Shown piece after piece: positions 1 through 11,351 of a stretch of 64,000 nucleotides of DNA. The notes beneath the pieces are model-generated. The model saw only the letters and a program-made list of their open reading frames with translations, had not been told where the DNA came from and searched no databases. The translations under genes were made by a program, and so were the position numbers. Position 1 is the first letter of the stretch; each line of letters opens with the position of its first letter. Origin of the DNA: Euclidia mi (lineage: Eukaryota; Arthropoda; Insecta; Lepidoptera; Erebidae); the NCBI GenBank assembly GCA_944739405.2, contig OX123182.2, forward strand, positions 37,263,598 to 37,327,597, given 5' to 3'.

Positions 1-1185
1 AGAACGGCTTTACAAAATTAATATTCATTCGGCTTTCATGATTATTCGGCACTGCCTTTTTGTTCCAAAATTTACATATTACTTGCAGTCCTCTCCCTTT
101 TGGAAATATTTATCCCTATTGGAAAACATTGATAATATTATTCGACACACCTTGAGCAAAATTCTAAATCTTGACATGAACGACCGAGTGTGGCTTCAAT
201 CAACTTTACCAGTTCGTTTGGGCGGCCTCGGCGTTCGCAAAATTACCGATGTAAGTCTTCCAGCGTTTTTGGCCTCGGTCCACGGCACTGAGAAATTGAC
301 CAGGAAAATTCTAGAACCCACACTGGTAAATTCTAAAGTGCCGTGCAAGACTGATGCCATTAACGCTTGGAAATGGCTTGCCCGAGCTCTGACTTACCCC
401 GATTTCTATCCTCTCTGAGGCAATGGGACGGGCCGCTCTGTAGCAGGATACGAGAATATCTTTTAAATACTGCATCCAGTGTTTCAGAGCGTGCCCGTTT
501 GTTGGCTGTGGGAGAGTGGGAATCGGGGCTAAACTATGTTGGACGATACTACTTTCCGCATCGCTTCTTGCCTACGCTTGGGAGCTGTTTGCGTTTCTCC
601 GCATCGCTGTCACTGTGGTGAAGCCGTCGACAGTCTTGGCCACCATGGCTTATCGTGCAGCAGGAGTGCTGGGCGTATTTCCCGACATGCCCACATTAAC
701 GACATACTCCGTCGAGCTCTTGTCACCGCCGGAGTACCAGCTCATCTTGAACCGAATGGCTTGGTACGCGACGATGGGAAGAGACCAGACGGTATGTCCT
801 TATTACCTTGGAAGATGGGCAGGCCTTTGGTATGGGACACGACATGCGTCGATACCCTTCGCCATCACATCTTCCAAGTACAGCTGGATCGGCTGGCGCT
901 GCTGCTACATCAGCGGAGACCCTCAAAGGGCGCAAATACGGAAACCTATCTGGTAATTACGTTTTTGAGCCGTTTGGGGTCGAAACGCTGGGGCCATGGG
1001 GCCTTAGTGCACGCGCTCTTTACAAAGAAATCACCAAAAGACTGATCGACGCTTCCCGTGACCAGAGGGCTGGTTTATATTTTGCAGAAAGATTAAGCAT
1101 TGCTATTCAACGTGGCAATGCTGCCAGCCTTCTGGGCACGCTACCAGCTGACAGCGTTGCGGAGGAATTTCTTGACGCGTCGTAG
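1..1185 (+). pseudogene. RLE-type retroelement, C-terminal half of reverse transcriptase polyprotein, broken copy
   Basis: The segment enters from the left edge and reads as the C-terminal part of the protein also found at 36215-37588 on the minus strand. The early part reads PVRLGGLGVRK. A zinc-knuckle-like stretch (CHCG followed by HHGLSC) lies near 600-660, and KRPDG then LVWDTTCVD lie near 780-860. A KGRKY motif, FEPFGVETLGPWG and IAIQRGNAAS lie further on. A CCHC knuckle followed by RPD, a D about 14 residues later, and KxxKY is the layout of the restriction-like endonuclease of R2/R4-type retrotransposons. The reading moves between frames at about 415, 535 and 890, so it is not translatable as one protein. 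Its stop is at 1183-1185. Family placement is inference. Confidence 0.75.
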
Positions 1186-1263
1186 TCAATTTCCTTTTTT
1201 TATTGATTTATTTTTTCTTTTGTTATCATTAATTATTTAGTTTTTATAGTTTAGCTTAGGATA

Positions 1264-1650
1264 AGCTAAACTATAAAGTAAAAGCGATAGCCGAGTGGGT
1301 ATACCAACAGACTGCCATGCAGAGGGTATCGGGTTCGAATCCACGGCGCGCACCAATGACTTTTCGGAGTTATGTGCGTATTGAATTGTTAATTATCGCT
1401 TGTCCCGTGCCTCGGAGAGCACGTTAAGCCGTCGGTCCCGGTTGTCATGAAGATCTTTGACAATCGTTACAGGGCGTCAGTACCTTCTAAATAAAACTGA
1501 CACTAGTCTAAACCATGGAATATGGCTATCCCTTCGGGTTGCGGAGGTCAGACAGGCAGTCGCTCCGTGGAAAAGCTAATATTCAGTCAAATCCGGTTAG
1601 ACTAGAAAGCGGACCCCAGATTGAAACTGGGATAACGCTAAGAGAAAGAA
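1264..1650 (+). mobile_element. tRNA-derived SINE, copy 1
   Basis: A polymerase III split promoter is visible: an A box (TAGCCGAGTGG, near 1288) and a B box (GGTTCGAATCC, 1332-1342). A tRNA-unrelated body follows and ends in ACTGGGATAACGCTAAGAG. The insertion is bracketed by a 15-bp direct repeat, GTTTAGCTTAGGATA, at 1249-1263 and 1651-1665, as expected of LINE-driven target-primed insertion. The same body recurs at 52439-52815 (very similar) and inverted at 27889-28364 (more diverged). It sits just downstream of the RLE-type retroelement end. Confidence 0.88.
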
Positions 1651-1945
1651 GTTTAGCTTAGGATAGTTTAGTTATATAAGTAGATTTATTTTGTTTGTAT
1701 ATATGATAAATAGCTTATAATTTAGTTATAGCATACTGTTTGTTTTCCTATTAACATGAAATAAAAAAATATCTTCGCTAAAATCAATTTGATACTTCTC
1801 GTATTCTGTGCGAATTACGTACAAGGTAAGTTTCTTTTTTTTTTTTATATAAACGGACATTATTACTTTATTTTCTCCGTTATGTTGATTCAGGATATAT
1901 TTCGGTATTTAGATATTATTTTGTTTCTTGCGTTGAAATCTGGTA

Positions 1946-3469
1946 GGGTAAAACTTGGTAATACGCCCCGCTTTTTTTTAAAGTTCAATAAAACTCAAAT
2001 AATAATATATATAATCATTTCTATTATTTTAGTACGTTATTTGGTTAGTTGACAATAATACGACAAACGCTAAATGTAATAGGAACGTTAGTTAAAGACT
2101 TATTTCTATTTTTTTTTGACATGGAGCGGGGCGTTTTGTCAGGTACACATCACCTAATACGCCTCTCTTGTATTATGAAATGCCCCGGGTAATTTAAAAT
2201 GCCCCAGTAGGTATATATCCATACATTAATTTAATGGTAAGCTAAGATCTTCGTCTTTAAAAGCTTTCAATAAAAGTAACATTTTAACATCTAAATCATT
2301 GTAACTAATTGTAAAATTGAAATTAATAAAAAATCAAAAACAGTCTTCTGCATCAATGATTAACTTAACAGTATTTTCAATGAACAGTCATCGTAAAAAT
2401 TATTAAACAAAATTAAATTAAATTTTGCTGGTTTTAACAGCTTCTCTCGTAGCTTTTCGTCCACATTTGTTGCAGAAACTTCTATACATGGTGCAAAACT
2501 CATGTAACCACCCTGAACCAGCCGAACATTGAATCCAGTCTTCAGAAGACTTTAGACTCTATTTTACTTCTTTTGGTTTCTTCTTTTTCATTATTGTCCC
2601 TCTTTTCGTTTACCGGTTTTATCTTCTTTGTTGATTTTCAACATGCCTATATTTCTCAGCTCGGTTATCATGTAAATTCTCATCTGAAGATGCATCCGTT
2701 CTATCTTCGTCATCTTCTGAATTATTTTTATTTTCAGGTTTTCTCTTCATTACTATTTTCGATTTCTCATTGGGTTTTCCTCGGTCATTTTTTGATATTT
2801 GACCTTCAGATACATCCATCAATTTCAAATTATTGTCTTTTTTCTTAGGTTTTATTTCACGTGCACATTGGTTAATCATTTACGATTTTCGTCTTGATCT
2901 GAAGCCGTGTTCTTATTTTTGTAATTCTTTTTGTCATTTCTCGTCTTAGATATTTTCTTCTTTGCATTTTCAATTGTGTGTTCTCCCATGCCATTTTGTT
3001 TTCTTTTGCTAGCTTTCTGTGGATGTAAGAATAATAGCTTTATGCTTTCTTTTTGATGACATTATACATGTAATTTGAATACTGGGGCGTATTGTAAAAT
3101 TTGCTTCTTAAAACGCCCCATCAAGGACAAAGCCGCAATCTCAAGGTTATAACGCTGAGTGAACGAGAATAATAAAGCGTATTTATATGTATTTTCACAG
3201 TTTAGATCAATTTAACGTAACTTTAATGTATGTGAGTATGAATATATATTAAAAAGTTTGCAAATTACCACAAATTGTATCTTCACTGAAAAACTAAATT
3301 TATCAATATTTTTTAACCGAGCCTAATAAAACACGCGTGCACGTCAGCCATGTTGTTTGGCGACTGATGGCTACTCGCAGCGCTATACGTGTGCTGTCTA
3401 GCTTTCTTAGTGTGCGTGCTAGGTGAGTGGGGCGTTTTGTCAACTGGGGCGTAATACCAAGTTTTACCC
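1946..3469. mobile_element. TA-flanked TIR DNA transposon, probably internally deleted Tc1/mariner/pogo-type
   Basis: The left end GGGTAAAACTTGGTAATACG (1946 onward) is matched in inverted orientation by CCAAGTTTTACCC ending at 3469; the inverted repeats are about 24 bp with one mismatch. Both ends abut the dinucleotide TA (1944-1945 and 3470-3471), the duplication typical of Tc1/mariner-like transposition. The inside is AT-rich with repeated GGGGCG/CGCCCC blocks (for example 2128-2140, 3084-3120, 3430-3450). No DDE catalytic domain is readable. A Lys/Glu/Asp-rich minus-strand reading at 2619-3022 may be a transposase tail. The superfamily is inferred from the TSD alone. Confidence 0.6.
2619..3022 (-). 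pseudogene. Lysine-rich coding remnant inside the TA-flanked element
   Basis: On the minus strand one frame from about 3022 to 2881 and then a second frame from 2879 to 2619 encode very charged sequence (for example KKKISKTRNDKKNY, then KKKDNNLKLMDVSEG and KRKPENKNNSEDDEDR). No catalytic motif is present. Charged low-complexity tails occur at the C-terminus of some pogo-type transposases, and the TA-flanked inverted repeats around it fit that, but the composition is too simple to prove coding. It may be chance reading of AT-rich DNA. Confidence 0.25.
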
Positions 3470-3489
3470 TAAGATTATCTGGACTGATG

Positions 3490-3700
3490 GTATACCACCC
3501 CGTTCAAGTGTTGCGACTGGAACTCATAAAAGAGTAGACCGAGTTATGCCAGGTTGGGGTTCATTTTATTTGTTTTGGTGAGACCCTACCACTGGTACTA
3601 GTGAAGTAACCTTCCAAGGTTATTCGATGAGTCTTACTGGTACTCATATGTGAGTAGAGCTAGGCATACCGAGTTTGGGCTCATTTTGACATGAACTTCC
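3490..3700. repeat. Two imperfect direct repeat units, about 120 bp apart
   Basis: A block reading ACTCATAAAAGAGTAGA, then CGAGTTATGCC and GGGTTCATTTT (about 3522-3568), recurs as ACTCATATGTGAGTAGAG, then AGGCATACCGAG and GGGCTCATTTT (about 3641-3690). Part of the second unit (about 3643-3668) reappears inverted at 4403-4427, just beyond the LINE fragment that follows, so the LINE fragment lies between inverted copies of this unit. Confidence 0.45.
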
Positions 3701-3749
3701 CCTTAATGTCACAAAATGTAAAACTATTACTTTTACTCGGTCCCGTACT

Positions 3750-4402
3750 CCTATACTAGTAAATTACGAATTGGCAGGCACTCCATTACCGCAATACGCG
3801 ACCTAAGCGTCACTATAGATAGCAAGGTGACTTTTCACGATCACATCAAACAGACAACGAAAGACGCAAATAGATCTCTTGGATTCATAATTAGAGCCAC
3901 CCTGCAGTTTAAAAATGTCCAGGCTATCAAATTGCTCTATAACGCCTACGTACGTAGCAAGCTGGAGTATAATGCAATTGTGTGGAGTCCAAAAGAACAG
4001 CTGTATGTACTCATGGTCGAAAAGGTTCAGCGTAAATTTGCCCGCTGCATATATAAACGTACTTACGGTTACTAACCATTTTTGTACCCGTCCTTGTTTG
4101 TCTCAGGTATGGTTGGACTCGATACGTTAGAACTTAGGAGACAGTTTTCACACCTAATGCATTATTACCAACTATTAATCAATAAGATTGACAATCCAGC
4201 AGTACGAGAGAGCATCTATTTTTATGTACCTGATAGATACTTGCGTGCCTGTGGTCGACGACAGCGTCAACTGTTCGCCTACCCAACAGAGAATCGATCT
4301 TCTCAAGCACATAATAGTCCTACGGCTAGGGCATATGCATGCAAACGATTTGGTGAAACCACTGTAAGTTTGTATTGCTTAATAAATGAATAAATGAATA
4401 AA
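3750..4402 (+). pseudogene. Non-LTR retrotransposon (LINE) reverse transcriptase C-terminal fragment
   Basis: The reading contains LSVTIDSKVTFHDHI, RSLGFIIRATLQF, YNAYVRSKLEYNAIVWSP and VQRKFARCIYKR, the usual layout of the thumb and C-terminal region of jockey/R1/CR1-type LINE proteins. It breaks by stop and frameshift near 4072 and resumes in another frame at 4082-4390 (LRRQFSHLMHYYQLL, PTARAYACKRFG). It ends with short A-rich AATGAATAA repeats at 4380-4400, a typical LINE 3' tail. It is 5'-truncated. The exact clade is not assigned. Confidence 0.7.
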
Positions 4403-4429
4403 ATGCCTAGCTCTACTCACATATGATGA

Positions 4430-6890
4430 TATTAATTAATAATAATAAAAACAATATTAATGAACTTGCTTAAAAAGTACTAAAGTACTTATTAATTACA
4501 TTAGCCTCCATAAAAGTAAAAACTCAAGTTTAATTATAACTATTATAAGGTAAAAGAAACGTGCCGGTTCAAAAGCGACCAACTGAGGAACGTTATTTCT
4601 GTTGAGCGTTCATAAGAGCATTAACTCAGTGCAGTCCTACTAACTTGTTTCTCATTATATAAAGTACTCTTTTCCACAAATTGTAGCTAAAATACTATAT
4701 TTGGATTCGTATTCACGCTTTCTGCAAGTTAAAAAGGTGTAACAAGAAAATGTAATTATTTTAAAGAAGAGAGCACGAGAGAGCAATAGATTATTTTGAT
4801 CCCCAGAGAATATCTGAGTAATCATTTAATGAAAATAAATAATGGCGACGAGGCCGCCGTAAATGTCGTCAATTTATTAGATACAGTTTTCATTTTTTAA
4901 CTGCGACCCCGTGAAACCACAGCGGTAGATACTTAAAGGACATTAAATATGACGTTTAAGAATTCTAGAATATTAGTTTTATAGTGGGAATATCAAAAAG
5001 CATCGAATGTCCGATGAAAATACTTATCTTATGTCGATGAAGCAATTTGCATAATAACTGATTTCTATGTAATACCTAACAGGTTTCAATCGTATAATAA
5101 TTATAAAAATAAAGGTGAAATTCGTTGTATTTGGTCCGAGGTTTTGGTTGGGGTTATACCAGTTATGGTCATATGATGACTGAGTCATCTCAATCATATG
5201 TTTGCAAATCGTGAAAGTTGGAAAGTATTCCATATGCTGAATTGTATGCTCTGCTCGAACCCCTGAATAGTCTTATTACTGCTCCTATTAATTTGTACCT
5301 AATTAATTAAGTTGTTGCAAAGTAGGCAATGAAGGATACAGTTCCAACTTTAAAACAAAATAAGGACATGTTTGCTAATTCAATCTAAATTCCCCCTTCT
5401 AATATATTCATGACCGAAGTCCTTAACTAATAATTAGTTTAAACTAATTATTGGCTAAATAGCAGTTGAAGATACGCCCACGAAATGAAGAAGGTAACCG
5501 TTTGATACGTGTTTGTGTGTTGTGTTCAGAAACCCCCTAGTTGATTACAAAGCCGGGAAATCAAGTCCCTACCAAGTGGTAAGACAATGTTTATCTACTT
5601 ATTCAAGAAACTCAGAATTTTCTCGATCTTTATTTCACATCATCGCGATTAACGAGGACGCTGCAAGGCTATGAATAAAATAATAATTTGTGAGCAATGG
5701 CTGTTCTATCATTAAGATTGCTGTTGCGATCGAAATACAGGTTGTATTTATCCGTCAATTTTAAGATAAAATTGTGATTCCGGGAAAGAAAGCTTTTAAC
5801 AAACATTTTACGTCGGTAAGTTACTAAAGAATAGATAAACGTTTGACGAGATTTATCTTTGAGGATGTTTTGGTATTCAGGGTAGTCTTACTTATTGGGG
5901 CATCTTACTATATTTATAAAAGAAGTCATAATACGAGCTACTTAAATAAAGGCGAAATATTCTAAACTACTGAATTTTCCTAAAAGAAGTAGAAAAAATA
6001 ATCAATTGTCTGTTAGAGATCGCTCTAAGCCATAAAACACTCCGTTGAACTTTACTCATATTGTAATATTTCTTAGATAATGATTTTGGAGTGCAATTAA
6101 GTGTAAATAAATAAAAAACAAAAGTATGCCGTGTCAGGGGATGGCATAGTTGAGTATTTGTCAGACAGATGCCTGACGCTAATATTCTACTACAAGACAT
6201 AATATTCTATTTGAAAATAATCGGTTGTGCTGTGTGGTAGCCTTGATACCACATGCAACTAGCAAACATATCAACACACACAGTCCTCGTCTTTACGTCG
6301 GCGATTAAACAGCGCTTCACCAAAACTTAATAAATTAAGATCTAAAATACAAAGCAAAACTGAACTAGAGCGCATTGGAAATGTTCGCAGTTGGTGCCAC
6401 GTACCGAATCATATTTGATAGATGCGAGTGGTCTATCACGATCATAGTGCTCTATTAAACCGTTATGTCGTTAAACCCAAAACGTGGCGCGAATCTGTCA
6501 CGTTCGCTCGCCAATTCGACAGCACATTTAGGATCGAACTTTAACTGCGGACGTTATATTGGCGAATTTGGTGCCATGAAATATGGTGCCGTGGCCCGTG
6601 ACTAATACGAATTTGAACGACTTGGCGAGATGCTAAAGGATATTCGATGCACCTACACTTGAAATGTGCACATTATATTATGCTCAGCTTAGCCATCCTG
6701 AGATGGTCCGCTCGCTTTAAGCAGTAGTAGTGTGGTACTTCAGGAAATTGGAACTTTATGTTATTGCCGGCATTTCTGCCTTAAAGAAAGTAGGTATGTT
6801 TAGTTCATTTTGTGTGAATTTTTTAACCCTGCTTATACTCAAATGGCGTACCTACTGCTACCTAGCTATGTCTTCACCGCCAAGACTGGA
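4430..6890. other. AT-rich stretch with no recognised gene or element
   Basis: Only short spurious open frames, no coding signature, no clear terminal repeats and no tRNA-like sequence were seen in this stretch. Confidence 0.5.
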
Positions 6891-6894
6891 ATAG

Positions 6895-7300
6895 GTACAT
6901 ACATGCATGCATAGACTCACGCCTGTTTCCCGGAAGGGTAGGCAGAGACTACGGAACGCCATTTGCTACGATCCTAACATATCTCTCTTGCTTCATGAAC
7001 TCCCATCAAATTCCTCATGCATGCTCTTCTGCTCAGGGTACTTCTAACCTGTCCTGTTTTTAGGATGTCTCCAATCTGGTCAGAGAAAGTCCGCCTAGGT
7101 CTTCCCCTTCGTCCTATCCCATTCACACTTGCCTTATATATCTGCTTGGTCAGTCTTTCGTCATTCATCCTCACCATGTGCCCAAACCACCTTAGCATAC
7201 CTTTCTCGATGCTTGTCACTACATCTTCTTTTCTCCCACAATACTCTCTTACCACACAATTCTTTACTCCGTCAATCAAAGACACACACACACATACTTC
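6895..7300 (-). pseudogene. RTE-type LINE 3' end (reverse transcriptase C-terminus)
   Basis: On the minus strand an open frame of 105 codons (7291-6974) reads RWFGHMVRMNDERLTKQIY, then GRRGRPRRTFSDQI and GVHEAREIC. This is the stereotyped C-terminus of many insect LINE polymerases found beside RTE-like tails. The low-coordinate end carries TACATACATGCATGCATAG, an RTE-style short tandem tail, and a GTAGGCAGAG motif also seen at 28412-28425 and 57756-57765. A (CA)n run lies at the truncated 5' end. A related + strand end is at 62759-62947. Confidence 0.68.
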
Positions 7301-7319
7301 TCAGTGCTCTCATTTCTAC

Positions 7320-7400
7320 AACTTTGAAGTTAGGGTATTTTTTAATTTCAATAGCCTCACGTATCATCCTTGGAAGAAAAGGATGTTCTTAATCGATTTT
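7320..7400 (-). pseudogene. Short Penelope-like element fragment
   Basis: About 75 bp match the region encoding REAIEIKK in the Penelope element at 37925-38000: both contain TTTTTTAATTTCAATAGC and a CACGTATCATYCTTGGAA stretch. It lies directly beside the 3' end of the next Penelope fragment. No ends are definable. Confidence 0.55.
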
Positions 7401-7493
7401 AAACTTTCGCGATTTGTACACATCATAGAAAATAAATTAGCGGGTCTTAATCACGTACAATAAATTGATTTAAAGTATAAATACCTATTTGAT

Positions 7494-8089
7494 TCCGACG
7501 TTTCACTCGTCTTGCACCGAGCGTGGTCACGGAGAGACTGATGAGAGCTCAGCGCCGTCTTGTGGAAGTGCGGGTTTCGGCATCAACGCTCACTTGGTCT
7601 TTATTTAAGTTCGCACTGTTGGTACTCCGACACACTACACTAATGACGTCTACACATTGTTGAGATTTATCACTGCGGCGGTGTTTACATTTGCTGATGA
7701 CTGGATTCCGAGTAGCCGATAATCTATATCCATCCTCCCGGTTGATATTGTTATATTTCTTGATTTCTACCACTTCACGTACTATCTTGGAGTAATAGTG
7801 ACGATCGGTGGATAAGACTTGTGGTTTATGCAGTTCTATCCAGTGGTTGGGTCCAGACAAATGCTCAGGTATAGCCGACTTATTAATATGTCAGTTTTTC
7901 ACAGCTGCGATATGTTCCTTTACTCTTTCAGCGATTGTACGCTTATTCTGCCCGATATATGAACTACCGCAGCTGCAATTGACTTTGTAGACGCCAGGTG
8001 TTTGGAGAGGAATAACATACTTTGGGGTACGCAGATTATGTGCTATCTTAGAGAGCGGACTGTATACAGTCTTGATGGAGTATTTCTTG
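7494..8089 (-). pseudogene. Penelope-like element, GIY-YIG endonuclease region and 3' end (left part of a split element)
   Basis: The minus-strand reading starts at 8089 with YSIKTVYSPLSKIAHNL and continues through GVYKVNCSCGSSYIGQNKR, the GIY...YIG signature of Penelope endonucleases. It runs on to HLSGPNHWIELHKPQVL and EIKKYNNINREDGYR, ending at 7549. An in-frame TGA interrupts it at 7893-7891. The 3' region carries GTGAAACGTCGG (minus, 7494-7507), resembling the conserved half of Penelope hammerhead ribozymes. Its first 148 bp (7942-8089) are identical to 11352-11499, so it is probably the continuation of the Penelope sequence at 11.35-13.5 kb, separated by unit A1. Confidence 0.8.
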
Positions 8090-10127
8090 GACCGGATAAC
8101 TCAATACGTCTCCCACATACGTTGCATGTAATTAACATCCAAGTTCGGCCATTACAACCATATCGTGACACTTAGCTGAACCTTACTTCGTTAGTCCCTA
8201 CTCCTTCCCAAAAGCTTCCAAACACGGGTCAACTAAGCAAAGTAATCTGGTTAAGAAGTTTTGTAAGTAATTACTCTTGTCGTATAAGAATGAATAGATT
8301 TAGCCAAGTAATTGTAGGTACTAAGTACAACAGGCTAAAGGCTATTTCGTAACCTTAACGCCTTTGCCGACTGCTTTGAGTAGGTATTAATATTAAGAGC
8401 CTAGGTGAATCTAGCCAAGAATAGTACCGATCAAACTTTATAAATCCATAGTTTATTACTGAATATGTTTTGAACAGCGAAAAAAAATTTATGAACTTCA
8501 GCGGCCTATGTCTACATATCGCAAAATTTTGAATCGGATTGGATCGAAGATACATAAGTACAACCATTCGCAGTCCACTGCTGGACATAGACCTCACCTG
8601 ATTTGCGGCACAACACTACCTATTGTGCGTCAATAGGTGGCCTACTATACCACGCTATGTAGACGGCTTCGTACAGGGTTTGGTGTCGAGTTTTGCGTTT
8701 CTTCCCTAAGGTTTTTATTACCTTCGTGAATTTTCCTTAGTCCCCTGCTACGACTCCCACGGAATGAAATGGCTATGTACCTATAAGTATAATTGTGAAA
8801 TATTTTGCATTCTGAGTGGTACTCTACGGGTAATCCGTTTATAGAGGCTAAGGGAGTCTTCAAACTTATCGACGCGGAATCGGCTTCAACCGCGAATGTA
8901 TCACCAAATTACGCTGCCTGACACGACTGCTGATAACAATCAAAATACAAATCTTGCAAAGCTTATAATTAACAACCTTTAATTAAGTAGGACAAAATTA
9001 TCATAAATTTGTACAAACTTGTACAATAGTTAACCTTTTTGAAAGTTATCTATCTGAAAACAGTTTATTAAGTTTATCTTACGTCTTAAGGCTACTACAT
9101 TCAATAAATGTACTAACGCTACAAATCAACGTACTTATATTTTTATCAATACACTTGCGTCATTTTATGTAAATATAAAAACATGTCCTTTTTAAAAATT
9201 TACAACGCGGAACAATCAATTAATTCTTGAAAATCCAATTCGACTTCCTTTATCCAAATAAGGGAAAAGTGTACACAATTTAAATTACCAGACCTTGAAG
9301 AATACGGAGGATGTTTGTCTTAGTTAGCAGTAGTCTGCCACACAGCGTAGTGTTTAAGTTACTTTGAAAGATAACCCAAAACTAGATGTTGCTGAGTTTT
9401 GTACCAAAACCCACCTATAATGTTTTAACCAAAACGAACGTCTTACGGAAGAAAAACGGAATACACGCGGAAATTACTGTGACACGATGATTGATTACAC
9501 ACCATCAAGCAGAAAATCTTCCACTATATTATTACCTCAACTATGTCTCCCAGAACATATTCGTAAAGCACGAATATCATCAATAAGTAACTTCCTGGTT
9601 CGGCCTTTGTACTAGCCAAAACCGCGAGTTGGTAGCATATATGATACACCTACGAACTTAGTTGGCACTTCCACAGTTCCTGGTACTTCGCCCACATCAA
9701 ATACAACTGTGAACCGAGTAACTTACACAACAAGCCTACACGGCATTACATATATAACTGTGTAATCTCTTATGTAACAGGAGCTACTGTATCAGAATTT
9801 GCGCGAACACTAATCTACCTACTTGTTTACGGGTTCTCAAGAATTTTAGCGAAATATCTTTTGATGAAAAGGAAGAAACCGTGGACTTGTAGTCTAATAC
9901 GGTATTGGGACGGGTGATGGAGAAAATTAGCTACAAGTATCAGACACAAAAGTTGCAACTTAATTATTTAAGTGACTACAAAATTAGTTGTCAGATGTCA
10001 GTACCTATAAGCAGTCTATGACTACTTTATATTTAATCCATTTCTTTCCAGTATCAATACGGACATCTACGAAGAAAGTTTAGTAAGTGCTAAACAAATG
10101 TCGAAACAAATTAACATATTATTATTA

Positions 10128-10342
10128 CTAGAGGATGCCCGCAGAGCTACGACCGCATGTTTCCTTTTTATTTAATCATTGCTGCCCGATCCCGTGAGAA
10201 TTTTGACAAATCCCTTCTTAGTGCACCCCTTTGGTCCCCAACGAACATACATACATGCCAAATATCCACTCCTTGCGCCCAATAGTTTTGGCTGTGTGTT
10301 GTCTGTCAGTCAGTCAGTAACACAAGCATTTTATATATAGGT
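10128..10342 (-). mobile_element. Older Helitron-type non-autonomous element inside unit A1
   Basis: Read on the minus strand this is a diverged relative of the 207-bp element at 10801-11007. The CTAG end (10128-10131) is followed by GAGGATGCCCGCAGAGC, then GTGCACCCCTTTGGTCC, GCGCCCAATAGTTTTGGC and GTCAGTCAGTCAGTAAC. The 5' TC end is not clear. The same copy is at 16034-16250 in A2, so it predates the duplication of A. Confidence 0.6.
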
Positions 10343-10800
10343 ACAGATAATAAATATAGTTTCAGAAGAAAATAAATAATTATAAGAAGAATATCATCAT
10401 TACTTACTCGTGATAATATTTTTAGTTGGTTACACACAAGTTACAAGTTTTATGCCGACGTTTGCCACGTGTGCCAGTAGCGGCGGGCGACTCAGTAGCG
10501 TGTTTTGGTCACGGCTAACAGTTTGGGCGCCGAGACTATTTAAAATTTATGAAAATTGCAGTCCACAGGTCGATGTCGGGTGGCGTTTTATAACTGTCTC
10601 ATGTGCCCTGTGTGCCCCCTCATCACTGTGTAGTCGACAAATAATCTGTAGTAAAAAAAGTAAAACGGTTTAGTAAATGTGCATTTTAATAATAACTCCC
10701 TTGAAACCGTATTATAAATTAAAACTGAGATTTGATTAAAACATTTTCGAAATAGATATTTACTGCCAGCATTTCTCTAATCTGCAATATGAACTCACAA

Positions 10801-11007
10801 TCTTAATATATAAAATCCTTGCGTTACTGACTGACTGACAGACACGCTACAGCTGAAACTATTGGGCGCAGGAAGCTGAAATTTGGCATGTATGTTCCTT
10901 GGGGACCGTAGGGGTGCACTAAGAAGGGATTTCCTGAAATTCCCACGGGATCGGCCAAAACGGGTAAATTAAAAAAAACTGCAGGCGTAGCTGCTGGCGT
11001 CCTCTAG
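10801..11007 (+). mobile_element. Helitron-type non-autonomous element (207 bp) with an empty site in copy A2
   Basis: The element starts TCTTAATATATAAAATCC and ends GGCGTCCTCTAG. The base before it is A (10800) and the base after it T (11008). Copy A2 lacks it and reads CTCACAATTAAATAC with the A and T adjacent at 16711-16712. 5'-TC, 3'-CTAG and insertion between A and T without target duplication are the defining features of Helitrons. A hairpin-capable GCAGGCGTAGCTGC lies just before the CTAG end. A close copy is inverted at 23532-23739. Confidence 0.88.
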
Positions 11008-11351
11008 TTAAATACAATTCCTTTATACAAAACTGACTGAAATGACTTTCAGACTACATAATTGCGAATTTAGCGTTGCACCGGCTGCGGCTGCGTTTTA
11101 TTTAAATTTTCTCTCGTAAAAAGTATAGATACACAAGGCGGCATTTTCATCGCTGCATTGTATTTACTTTATAAACGAATTTATCGTATTAATTTAGTCA
11201 ATCACCTCCCTTTAGCCATTTAGCTCGACTATACATTTAAATACATGTTTATATCGAAACATGCAAACAGAATTACTAATGGATGCAGATCCATTAGGTA
11301 ATTGCGCGCGTTTAGGACCAAATAACCTGTAAAATAGGCATAGACTACATA

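Larger units (their letters stand above)
8092..11345. repeat. Long non-coding repeat unit A, copy 1
   Basis: A 3.25-kb sequence begins CCGGATAACTCAATACG and ends AATAGGCATAGAC. It is repeated at 14011-17049 with the same first and last bases, mostly by substitutions and small indels, in direct orientation. It lacks terminal inverted repeats and any convincing gene. The short frames at 8355-8597 and 10410-10673 are kept in both copies only as far as the DNA is. A segment near 8560-8800, including CTGCTGGACATAGACCTC, is related to 35250-35660. Copy 1 also holds a 207-bp Helitron absent from copy 2. It is flanked by 148-bp identical Penelope sequences. Confidence 0.85.

Noticed and set aside
7129..7463. 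Plus-strand frames over the RTE-type fragment
   Set aside because: Shadows of the minus-strand reverse transcriptase reading.
8355..8597. 80-codon minus frame kept in A1 and A2 (14274-14516)
   Set aside because: Same reason; it covers a dispersed repeat with the CTGCTGGACATAG motif.
10410..10673. 87-codon frame kept in A1 and A2 (16319-16582)
   Set aside because: Conserved only as much as the surrounding non-coding duplicate; composition is not protein-like and one change alters an amino acid.
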